From the NCBI RefSeq assembly GCF_001649575.2, contig NC_051438.1:2788756-2852755 (forward strand): a stretch of DNA of 64,000 nt, given 5' to 3'. Positions within the stretch are counted from its first letter, which is position 1; every line of letters starts with the position of its first letter. The position numbers were made by a program, and so were the translations under genes. Positions 35,901 through 64,000 of this stretch are shown in pieces. The stretch comes from Kryptolebias marmoratus (taxonomy: Eukaryota; Chordata; Actinopteri; Cyprinodontiformes; Rivulidae). Under the pieces are notes generated by a model. The model was not told where the DNA came from, searched no databases, and saw only the letters and a list, made by a program, of their open reading frames with translations.

Positions 35901-38437
35901 TGAGGTTGGTTTGGTGCTCCCCCTAGTAGAAGCAGTATAAACTATTAGTTTTCTTGGAATACACCACCAAACTTCACTTCCTCTTCTCTCCATTATACTA
36001 ATTGTATAAGTATATAACTTTTCCCATCATTTTTTGGGAAGTTGAAGTTTGATTTTACCTGATAAGGCCTCCTGCTGTCTAACTCAGTTGTACAGCGCCC
36101 CCTCCTGCAGGTGGTACCCTAGGTGACTGCGTTCCCAGCCCTGGTCCTGGTGACCCACTGCCCTGCATGCTTTAGATGTTTTCCTGCTCTAACACACCTG
36201 ATTCAAATAATTAAATATTCTATTCTGAATGTCATCACATTTTGCAGAGGCCTGTCTATGACTTATTGATTTCAGTCAGGTGTGTTAAGGCAGGGAAACA
36301 GTTAAAACACGAAGAACACTAGGTCACGAGGACCAGCGTTGGGGACCTCTGGTGCAGTAACAGATTGCATCAGATCACATGATCACATAATGTTATTTTC
36401 AAGATTCAACTTGGTCATTTCTCAGCATAAGATGAAGGTCTAAAACTTTTTTCAAGGAATGCCAGGCCTTTAATTGAGACAATTTTCAAAATGATATTTT
36501 CTTCTGTCTGGGACAGAGATATAAAGGAAATGAAATTAAATAAAAACAAATGCAATAATTTGCAGATCTCATAAACCCAAATCATTTATCCATAATGGAA
36601 TATAGTAAACATTTCAAGTAGTTTTGAATTTGATGGCAGTTGCATATCTCAGAAAAATTAGGACAGAAGCAATAAAAAGCTATAAAATAAATCAGCCTAG
36701 AGTTCATAAAAAAATGTCAAAAGATTTTAAAATCTACAGAAGTCTCTCCTTAAGGAACAAGACAGAGTCAATATTGGATGTCTGTGACCTTCTGACTGTC
36801 AGGCAGCACTGCAATAAAAACAGGTCTGATTCTGTTATGAACATCACTGCATGGGCTCAGTAACACTTACAACAATCATTGTCTGTATTTGTGTCATCTA
36901 CAAATGCTGCTTAAAGCTCTATCAGGCAAAAAGGAAGACAGACGTGAACACCATCCACAAACTCTGTTCTCTTCCCTGGACCAAAGCTCATTTAAAATAA
37001 ACTGAGGCAAAGAGGAGAACTGTTCTGAGGTCAGATGAATCAAAATTTGAATTTTTTTATGAAAACCACAGTACTCCGTACTAAAGATGAGAGAGACCAT
37101 CTGGCCTGTTATCAACCCTCAGTTCATAAGCCTGCCTCTCTGATGGCATGGGTAGCTAATACATCTGGAAAGGAACCATTAATACAGAAATATACACACA
37201 CACACACATATATCCAGATTATGTCTTTTTTAGGGAAAGCCTTGCATATTTCAGCAAGGCAATCTAAACCACAGACTGCATCCATTCCAGCAGCAGAGCT
37301 TCATAGCAGAAGAGTCCAACTGCTGAACTGACCTGCCTGCAGTCCAGACCTCACCGACTGAAAGCATGTGATTCATCATGAAATAGAAAAATTCAGCAAA
37401 GAAGACCCAGGACTGTAGATACATCAGACAGGAATGAGACAACCTCCAGCAGCTGCTCTCCTCAGCTCCTAGATGTTTGGACTGTTGTTAAAAGAAGAGA
37501 TGCTTCACAGTGGGAAACACGGAGCTGTCCCAACAATTTTGAGTCAGACATCAAATTCAAAATGAGATTTTTACTTTGTTCTTTTGTGAATAAAATATGA
37601 GTTTGAGATTTGCAGATCATTACATTTTGTTATTTACATTTCACACAACATCCCAACTTTTCTGAATTGAGGTCATTTGTCATAGTTGGCTTTCAAAGAG
37701 CACAAAGTTTTTACTAAATATCTGTAAAATTAACTGAGGTATAGCTATTTTTTGTGTTTTACTAATTAGCTGTGGCAGCCATCTTGAATTGGGTACTTTC
37801 TGAGAGTTTATCTTCATTCTGCCTATTGGTTCAGACGATTATTAACATGGCCTACATTTCATGGTGGTGGGTGATACTAAATGATAGTCAGGCTCAGCTT
37901 CTTACTGTTGTATTTCTTTGTTCAGAGTTTAAGAAGTCGTTTTCCCTGGACGTGTCCATCAAGTGGCTGTCGGTGGAGAGGTCGAACACAGAAGAGCTGT
38001 GGTGTAAGCAGAAAGTGCCAAGGAGTCTGCTGCCTCAGAAGATTTCACAGCCCTCAGCCCTGCCTCCACACCTGGCCCATTCTCCACTTGTCCCCCAGAG
38101 GTTCTGCAGAACAGTAGGGGGACCTACATCCTTGCTGCACCCTCAACTCTCCTCCTCAGCCCAGGCGTTTGCAGAATCCCCAGTGATGCTCCTCCGTAAG
38201 ATGTGCGAGGCCTCTGGGCTGGGCCTGCCGGTCTTCGAGGTGTTCTGCAGCCACACCGGACCAGATGGGTTCCTGAACGTCACCTACAAGGTGCATGTTC
38301 CTGGGATGAACGCATCATTCCAGGGGATGGGAACCATCCTACCGGGACCCAATCCCAGCACCACTCTGCAGGAGGCTAAGAAAACCGTTGCCCAGCAGGT
38401 CCTGCAAAGGGTTTTCAACACGCAGCTGACCGTCTGA
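26911..38437 (+). CDS. dnd1: dead end protein (Dnd1), germ-cell RNA-binding protein
   Basis: Five exons: 26911-26931, 34426-34531, 34902-35227, 35638-35770 and 37926-38437, all GT-AG and in phase, giving 365 residues. ATG at 26911 has a strong context (AACATGG). RRM1 spans about 52-128, with RNP2 VFISHIP and RNP1 RGFAYAKY (93-100). A shorter RRM2 spans about 133-215 (HLCIGHLPA). A double-stranded-RNA-binding-like domain spans 280-358 ([20 protein letters not shown] to [12 protein letters not shown]). This architecture is specific to Dnd1. In fish it protects germ-plasm mRNAs such as nanos3 from microRNA repression and is needed for primordial germ cells (family knowledge). The human protein is 353 residues, so the length fits. 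No damage is seen. It converges on hars1. Confidence 0.95.
26932..28551. other. dnd1 intron 1, 5' part
   Basis: The first ~550 bases are relatively G/C-rich, then A/T-rich. No internal gene. A regulatory role for the 5' intron is possible but not shown. Confidence 0.4.
28552..28963. mobile_element. 412-bp Tc1/mariner-type MITE with 70-bp TIRs
   Basis: Perfect terminal inverted repeats of about 70 bp, beginning CAGGTGCTGGTCATAAAATT and flanked by TA on both sides (28550-28551 and 28964-28965), as expected of a Tc1/mariner insertion. It has no coding capacity. A second copy is cut by the window end at 63879. Confidence 0.9.
29007..29198 (-). mobile_element. L1-type LINE fragment
   Basis: The minus-strand frame reads [20 protein letters not shown] and then [14 protein letters not shown], the region just before the reverse transcriptase of L1/Tx1-like elements (usually KSPGPDGF). 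Confidence 0.75.
29189..29800 (+). mobile_element. Harbinger-type terminal fragment
   Basis: Starts GGGTCTCATTTATAAAACTG and continues through GCGTACACAC and GCGTACGTCAC, typical of Harbinger ends in fish. It follows the L1 fragment directly. Length and the other end are uncertain. Confidence 0.45.
29890..31172. repeat. C/A-rich fish dispersed repeat
   Basis: A strongly C- and A-rich, low-complexity stretch with CACAC runs. It produces long proline-, threonine- and histidine-rich frames on both strands, none of them a recognised protein. It is interrupted by a 214-bp MITE and, at its right side, by a hAT element. The same repeat resumes at 31917-31960. Confidence 0.6.
30348..30561. mobile_element. 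214-bp hAT MITE, copy A
   Basis: Starts CAGGGGTGGCC and ends GGCCACCTCTG. The arms are near-palindromic (CCTGGTCCT and AGGACCAGG). Flanking octamers TCATACAC and CCATACAC differ by one base, a near-perfect 8-bp target duplication, as in hAT elements. Confidence 0.8.
31173..31908. mobile_element. hAT element with 8-bp duplication
   Basis: Ends CAGGGGCGTAACTTTG and, inverted, CATCCGCGTAATTTG. It is flanked on both sides by exact CACACAAC (31165-31172 and 31909-31916). The ends are G-run rich inside. The element includes a 100-base gap (31360-31459). No transposase frame is visible, so it is probably non-autonomous. Confidence 0.8.
31360..31459. other. Assembly gap (N)
   Basis: 100 undetermined bases. 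Confidence 1.
31960..33010 (-). mobile_element. L2-type LINE fragment (endonuclease to linker)
   Basis: Minus-strand pieces in order: [19 protein letters not shown] (33005-32950), [18 protein letters not shown] (about 32690-32640), and [11 protein letters not shown] followed by [19 protein letters not shown] (32386-32270). These are the endonuclease and the linker before the reverse transcriptase of L2-type LINEs. Frame breaks show that it is dead. A 214-bp MITE interrupts the endonuclease part. Confidence 0.8.
32737..32950. mobile_element. 214-bp hAT MITE, copy B, nested in LINE
   Basis: Same family as copy A. It is flanked by exact ATTTATAC on both sides (32729-32736 and 32951-32958). Confidence 0.9.
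33008..33117 (+). mobile_element. Truncated hAT end
   Basis: Starts TAGGCCTGTCGCGATAAACG, a well-known vertebrate hAT-type terminal sequence, followed by A/T-rich ATCGATAAAT-like words. The other end is missing. Confidence 0.5.
33118..33778. repeat. Unclassified DNA repeat
   Basis: The left part (33284-33424) matches 728-868 and the right part (33640-33778) matches 10846-11000 inverted, so those three loci carry pieces of one family. The right end AAAGGGGCATTA resembles the terminal sequence at 10845. Confidence 0.55.
33779..34425. other. dnd1 intron 1, 3' part
   Basis: No gene or clear repeat before exon 2. Confidence 0.4.
36127..36351. mobile_element. hAT MITE, copy C (diverged)
   Basis: In dnd1 intron 4. 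The family arms (CCTGGTCCT, ACACACCTGATTCAAAT, GAGGACCAGCG) are present with many changes, and no target duplication is clear, so it is an older copy. Confidence 0.7.
36530..37680. mobile_element. DNA transposon remnant with inverted ends
   Basis: The left side (AAATAAAAACAAATGCAATA, then ATTTGCAGATCTCATAAACC) is matched, inverted, by the right side (GGTTTATGAGATTTGCA-like words at 37590-37660, ending CATCCCAACTTTTCTGAATT). The interior has short frames with many stops. It is a common fish DNA transposon, and the superfamily is not assigned. Confidence 0.5.
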
Positions 38438-38556
38438 ACCAGTGACCCGCTTCTGCTGCACTCATCTCTTTTGTTGTTCCAAAAGTCAAAGTTTTTAAAT
38501 TGTTTGTCTGGTGTGTGTTTTTTTTTTTTTAATGGTGTTCAGAGTTCCTCATTTTT

Positions 38557-38562
38557 ATTAAA
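38557..38562 (+). terminator. Candidate dnd1 polyadenylation signal
   Basis: ATTAAA 120 bases after the stop codon. A second signal, AATAAA, follows at 38602-38607. Confidence 0.5.
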
Positions 38563-38627
38563 ATGAGATTTGAAAAACAATGGAGTGTTGCCATTTCTTT
38601 TAATAAAAGCGAGGAGACATTAGGTCT

Positions 38628-38763
38628 CAGTGGTTAAATTACCTCTTCATGTTCTGCAGAAGCCTGTTAATCACCCATTGATTCAAATGGGGTGTGTTGG
38701 AGCAGAGAAACAAGTAAAACATGCAGGATAGTGGCCCTCGAGGACCAGGATTGGAGACCCCTG
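38628..38763. mobile_element. hAT MITE, copy D (5' truncated)
   Basis: Only the right two thirds of the 214-bp family is present, ending GGAGACCCCTG. Confidence 0.75.
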
Positions 38764-38789
38764 ACAAAGACACCATCTCATTATCATTC

Positions 38790-39090
38790 ACACCAACAAC
38801 ACAGACCCCCCTCCACAACCCTGTCTTTCTCAATAAGCTCTGTAAGATCAAGATGCAAAAAGCCACAGGTCTGGATAGCATCACCGTCAGGCTCCTGAAG
38901 CATTGCACAGATCAACTGTGCAGCATATTTAATCTGAGCCTGACACTAAGGAGGATACTACAGCTGTAGAAGACTTCCTGTGTAGTACTAGTGCAAAAGA
39001 CTGCACACCTGAAGGACCTGATTTCACATTTGATGAAGACCCTGGAGAGGCTGGTCACAGAGCTTGTGGAAGAGAGGAACACCCTTCTCA
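38790..39090 (+). mobile_element. LINE reverse transcriptase fragment
   Basis: Reads LCKIKMQKATGLDSITVRLL, then CTDQLCSIFNLSLTL, with later frame-shifted pieces DFTFDEDPGEAGH. This is the start of a LINE reverse transcriptase (KA-GPDGI block). It is inactive. Confidence 0.65.
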
Positions 39091-39109
39091 AATCCAGAAA
39101 AATGAAAAA

Positions 39110-40130
39110 CATTAAAGCCCCAAAAGGAATTGGCTTGGAAAAAAAAAAGTGCTGGCAGAATAACAGGTAGAACTCAACGTTATGAGAGAGGAACTGAAAA
39201 TAGCAAAACTACTTGAGATGACAAAAACGAAAAGTTGAGAGAAAAACAAACTGCTGAAAGTGGAGACTTCAAAGAAGCCGTATGAAGAGCATGGCAAAGG
39301 AATGCAGGAAGAAAGAAAATATCTGGGGAAAGGATCTAAAGGGAAGAACTGGAAACAAAATAAAAGGTGATAGAAAAATTTAGGGTGGAAGAGAAAAGAG
39401 CGAAGAACAGAACAGACTGGGACACGAGCAAACTTGGTAGAGAAAAGAAATGTCTTGAAGAGATAGCAAAACATCTGGAGCTGGAGAAACAACTGACAGA
39501 AAAACCTCAGGAGGAGAAGGAAGAACTGCTACAACTGATGCAGGAACACAGGAATCAGGCAGAGACAGGGAAAAAGTTTTAGAAGAAGAAAATTTAAATC
39601 TGGCATTAAAGTGAGGGGGGTCGCTCTCCTGCAGGTTTGAGATGTGTTCTTGCTTTAAAACACCTGGTTTAAATGGATGACTTGTTGCCATGCTCCTGGA
39701 GAACTTGATGATTTGGGGAGGTATGATTAAACCATTTGAATCAGGTGTGTTGGAGCAGAAAAACCTAAAACTTCCAGGACAGTAGCCCTGGAGGCCTGGA
39801 GCTTGACACCCCTGAATTAAAGGATAAATTTGGGAGAGAAAAAAACAATGAAGAAGTACAGATAAAAAAAAATGACAGAGATAAAGAACCAGCTGGAAGA
39901 TTTAGACCGTGAAAAGAGAAGGTTGGATGAAGAAGAGAGAAATGAATTAGAGTCAGAGATTCAACAGCAGCTTGAGAAGAAGGAGAAAGGCTTCTTTTGT
40001 TTTAGTTGCAGGAAAAAAGGGAGACAAAGAGAAAAATCTGATGTCTTCACCAAAAAAACAGGAACAAACATCAGAGAAGGAGAAGATAAGGAGGTTCTGG
40101 TGCTGCCTGGGTACATAGTGTGTCAACAGC
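39110..40130 (+). pseudogene. Lys/Glu-rich coiled-coil remnant split by a MITE
   Basis: Frames at 39367-39582 and 39872-40130 encode charged helical sequence (EKQLTEKPQEEKEELLQLMQ and IKNQLEDLDREKRRLDEEER), ending in GFFCFSCRKKG. A MITE at 39615-39814 sits between them, and the upstream 39110-39360 has similar composition with stops. It may be one degenerate coiled-coil gene, and a GIMAP-like 3' end is one guess. I do not recognise it firmly. Confidence 0.3.
39615..39814. mobile_element. hAT MITE, copy E (subfamily 2)
   Basis: Matches copy H at 59.5 kb in inverted orientation (TCATCAAGTTCTCCAGGAGC and its complement). The 5' end is worn. Confidence 0.7.
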
Positions 40131-40215
40131 AGCTCCCTCTTCCTCCTCTCTTTATCTTCATCCTCACCCACCCCTCAATCTCTTCCTCCTCTTCCTCCTC
40201 CTCATTCCCTTTATT

Positions 40216-40429
40216 CAGTGGTCTCCAATCCTGGTCCTCGAGGGCCACTATCCTGCATGTTTTATCTGTTTCTCTGCTCCAACACACCTGACTTGAATCA
40301 ATGGGTGATTAACAGTCTTCTGCAGAACACGAAGAGGTGATTTAACCACTGAATCAGGTGTGTTGGAGCAGGGAAACAAGTAACACATGCAGGATAGTGG
40401 CTCTTAAGGACCAGGATTGTAAACCCCTG
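40216..40429. mobile_element. 214-bp hAT MITE, copy F
   Basis: Begins CAGTGGTCTCC and ends AAACCCCTG. It is exactly the length of copies A, B and G. The flanking octamers (CCTTTATT and CTTTTGGT) match poorly. Confidence 0.8.
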
Positions 40430-40944
40430 CTTTTGGTACTTGACTAAACATTTCCACAAAAAGCCACAAGGACCGGTCTGTCTTTAAAGGGTAAATGAAA
40501 TAAAATATCAAAATGAGTTTTCATGGTTTTTTTTTCAGTTAAAAACTATCGTAAAACACTCCAGTGGTGTATTTCTCTGATTTAAAACATTATTGACTTG
40601 TTTTTAGACTCCTGAACTGGGGCGATTGTGTGGGCGGAGTTACCTCTTTGGTTGGTGACAAAGAGGAGGCTGAGCCAGTTGTGGCAGATCGCTGTAGGAC
40701 ACTGAGGAAGTTACTGTTGCAGTGTTTATCAGTGAAAATGGAAGCAGAAGAAGAAGCAAGTTTTGTTAACAAGAGTACCGATTTGAAAACATGTTTTTTT
40801 TGTATTTTTTGGTCTGGAGTGATGCTGTCGGGAACATGAGCCCCACATTTCACAAGGGGAACCCCCAAGCTTTACAATGATGTCACACAGTCTTCAAGGA
40901 GTTTCCATCTGCAGGTGTCAATCAGACGGTGGGAGACAGTGGGC

Positions 40945-41210
40945 GCCGGTCACTGCACGAGAGGCAGGAAACACCTTGGACAGGTCTCCAGTCCATCACA
41001 GGGACACAGAGACCAACGAGACAAACAACCATTCACACTCACACCTAGGGACGGTTTAGAATTACCACTGATCCTAACTTCCATGTTTTTGGTCTGTGGG
41101 AGTACATAGAGAAAACCCATATGAGCACAGAAAGGCCCCAGGTCAGGAGGTGATCCTGCAACCTGCTTGCTGGGAGGTGACTGTCCTTATTTAACAGAGG
41201 TCTCATTTCA
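40945..41210 (+). repeat. Common teleost interspersed repeat
   Basis: Contains CTTGGACAGGTCTCCAGTCC, ATCACAGGGACACAGAGACC, CATTCACACTCACACCTA and TTTTTGGTCTGTGGGAG, a sequence repeated through fish genomes. Class not assigned. Confidence 0.6.
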
Positions 41211-41289
41211 CAGTTAGTGAAATGGGAATCATCTGACGTCAGTGGATTCTGAAGTGATTGCAGTATAAGACTACCTGTGACCGGTGGGT

Positions 41290-41930
41290 CTATTCTGGCT
41301 AATCAGCATTCCTGGTGACCATTACACCATGAAGACAAAAACACACTCCAAGGAACTCAGAGAAAACATTAGTACAAGTCAGGGGATAGATAGAAAGCTC
41401 TCTGAAGGAGGTCCAAGCGTCAGCAGGTGAGATATAAAGACTGTACATATAACAACTGTTGATCAGGTTCTTTAACAGTCTGAGCTTTATGGGAGAATGG
41501 CAAAGAGACAGACGCTGTTGATGAAAACTGAGATTAAATCCCCACAAGAGTTTATCAAACATCACGTGGAAGTCGTGGCTCAGGTGCTTCTTTAGCAGCC
41601 GACCCTGGAAGGCTTGTAAAGACAGAGTAAAACGAATTCTGCAAAATATAGAGAAATCCTGGAGGACAATCAGATGCTGTCTGAAAAGGAACTACAGCTT
41701 GAGAGACTTCTTGTCCAGGAAGGAAGACAATAATCTGAAGCATGCAGTGAAAACTACACAGAAATGGTTTAAAGACAAGGTGGCCGAGTCAAAATCTAGA
41801 CCTAAATCTAATACAGAATTTGTGGCATGACTAGATAAGTGCCATTTATGCCCAGACCTGAAGTGTTTTGTGAAGCAGATGAGTGAGAGTTTGAGGATGG
41901 CCATCACAGCCAACTGACCGTAGAAAACAT
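41290..41930 (+). mobile_element. Tc1-like transposase remnant
   Basis: Begins MKTKTHSKELRENIS, close to the MKTKEHSKQLR opening of a fish Tc1-like transposase. The rest is heavily decayed with no catalytic motif readable. Confidence 0.45.
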
Positions 41931-41934
41931 GAAG

Positions 41935-42180
41935 ATGGCTATGACTCAGTCAGTTTTACAGATATTAAGCTAAAATTTCTTGTGGTAATAGATTACGACA
42001 GTGGTAATAGTCCTACCCAACACATACTCTGAGGGCTAACATATTTTGAACAATCTCACAATATTGCATAAGAAAAAACATTTACAAACTCTGACCAAGA
42101 TGGCTACTACTATAACATTTCTCATCAGATGGTTTTAGTCTAAAACTCTAGCTTAAAAGGCAGCGGGCGATATGCATTCC
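41935..42180 (+). repeat. Dispersed repeat, copy at 56.8 kb
   Basis: Direct match to 56810-57022: ATATTAAGCTAAAA, CAACACATACT, TCTAAAACTCT or TTAAAACTCTGG, then GGGC-ATATGCATTC. The nature of the repeat is unknown. Confidence 0.55.
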
Positions 42181-42247
42181 TTTATTGGATGTTAGGTTTT
42201 GAATTTTTTCAAAGCATGCATAGCTTTGTGGGAATCAAAATAAGATG

Positions 42248-42253
42248 TTTATT
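42248..42253 (-). terminator. Candidate hars1 polyadenylation signal
   Basis: AATAAA on the minus strand about 375 bases after the hars1 stop codon. A second lies at 42181-42186. Confidence 0.4.
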
Positions 42254-42276
42254 TCAGTTTAACATCTTCGTTTTAA

Positions 42277-42525
42277 ATGCACAGAAATTCAGTAAATGAA
42301 CTGAAACTTGATCCTGGACAGATGAAACTTCCAGACTACAGAGACTTGCAGGACATGATGGCTTTAATGAAGAATATCTGTTCACCAGAGCACATTAGTA
42401 TTAATGTGAACACTGAAGGTCAGTCACCTTTCAGGTGGAATCCAAAGCACATGACAGATGAACATTTTAAAGAAGCTGCGTGGCTGGTCGATGTAACCCA
42501 AGCAGCCTTCAGAGGAGCAACATGA
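42277..42525 (+). CDS. Unrecognised 82-residue ORF antisense to hars1 3' end
   Basis: ATG to TGA, with evenly mixed composition (PDYRDLQDMMALMKNI and ISINVNTEGQSPFRWN). I recognise no family and there is no splice partner. It lies opposite the probable hars1 3' UTR. A second unexplained open stretch, YFDVDPQLVENINHPKPF, lies on the same strand at 43647-43790. These could be exons of a decayed gene. Confidence 0.2.
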   Translation: MHRNSVNELKLDPGQMKLPDYRDLQDMMALMKNICSPEHISINVNTEGQSPFRWNPKHMTDEHFKEAAWLVDVTQAAFRGAT

Positions 42526-42625
42526 GCTCCTCTGTGAGCCCCTCCAGTCCACGTAGCTGTTAGAAGAATAAGGTCCATCATGCTTCACTGATGAGTGGAT
42601 CAGGAGTTCTGGAAAAAGCGTCTGG

Positions 42626-63292
<20,667 letters not shown>

Positions 63293-63878
63293 GGCTTTTC
63301 ATGAAGGGCTGCCTGTCGGTAATGTCACCGGCTGAAACACACCGGACAGGGGTATCCGCTGAGCCTCTGTGGCTGTCAGGTATGGACGGAGGAAGTGCGT
63401 ACATACAACTTCCCTTCTGGATTTTCAAAGTAAACTAGTGCAGGGTTCAATGACTTAATACATCATTGGCAGGGCTCCTGGTTTTCCTGGTTTATACTTG
63501 CTTATTACTTGGGATTTATTTCACTTTGTTTATTTGTTGCGTCATACTTATAAACAAAACTATATATTTAAAATATTGTATGAATACATCATTTAAAACT
63601 AATTTTGGTTGTATTTACAAAAAAAAATTAGATTAGATTTTTCAGATTGAAGTTGTAGTTCTTGCAATCGTCCACAAGATGGAGGTGCATGGAAGAGGAT
63701 TAGGGCCATATTTGTTTTATTTATTTGTTTTTTTTTTGTTGTTTTTTTTAGAATATTGGTTTTATTCTCAGAATTAAATTTTTCTCAGAATCTTAAGGAA
63801 AAAAAGTCAGAATTCTGAAAAAAAGAAAGAAAATCACTGTGGCCAAACACTTCAACAAGAGGATTATTCTTATTCATC

Positions 63879-64000
63879 TGTCATAAAATTAGAATATCAT
63901 GAAAAAGTAGATTGATTTCAGTAATTCCATTTAAAAAGTGAAACTTGTATATTATATTCATACATTACATACAAACTCATATATTTCAAATGTTTATTTC
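63879..64000. mobile_element. Second copy of the 412-bp MITE, cut by window end
   Basis: From CATAAAATTAGAATATCATG onward it matches the inverted right arm and interior of 28790-28963 base for base as far as can be seen. Confidence 0.85.

Noticed and set aside
63293..63420. Head-to-head hars2 partner sharing the hars1 promoter, as in mammals
   Set aside because: No synthetase coding sequence is visible on the plus strand in the remaining 700 bases, although the window may end too soon.

Overview
This is a window of a teleost fish nuclear genome. The evidence is spliced genes with GT-AG introns of up to 7.5 kb, A/T-rich intergenic DNA, and dense vertebrate/fish mobile DNA (hAT, Tc1/mariner, PIF-Harbinger, THAP-type, L1- and L2-type LINEs, MITEs). 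I cannot name the species. Three runs of N (11896-12705, 21441-21540, 31360-31459) are assembly gaps.

Two host genes are complete. dnd1 (dead end, a germ-plasm RNA-binding protein) is on the + strand in five exons, 26911-38437, 365 residues. hars1 (histidyl-tRNA synthetase) is on the - strand in thirteen exons, 63292 down to 42626, 513 residues. Every exon joins in phase with its neighbours. The genes are convergent, with about 4.2 kb of repeat-filled DNA between their stop codons.

Layout. 1-13.8 kb: a graveyard of elements, with an L1 endonuclease fragment, a two-gene Harbinger relic interrupted by a THAP-domain element, a second Harbinger fragment, an L2 reverse-transcriptase fragment and one copy of an unusual ~1.7 kb retroposon. 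14399-22990: an 8.6 kb DNA transposon with matching terminal inverted repeats and arrays of a 12-bp palindrome just inside both ends. It carries two convergent spliced or broken genes, an IS3-like DDE integrase and a HECT-type ubiquitin ligase. This is the most unusual system in the window. 23-26.9 kb: repeats upstream of dnd1. 26.9-38.4 kb: dnd1, with its introns full of nested transposons. 38.4-42.6 kb: repeats and degenerate ORFs. 42.6-63.3 kb: hars1, whose introns hold hAT and Tc1 elements, a second copy of the ~1.7 kb retroposon encoding a short membrane peptide, and a 30-bp minisatellite. The window ends inside a further MITE copy.

The host genes have no evident functional link beyond being neighbours, as they also are in mammals. 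Several insertions can be placed exactly by their target-site duplications, which gives an order of insertion in places (for example a 214-bp hAT MITE inside an L2 endonuclease region).
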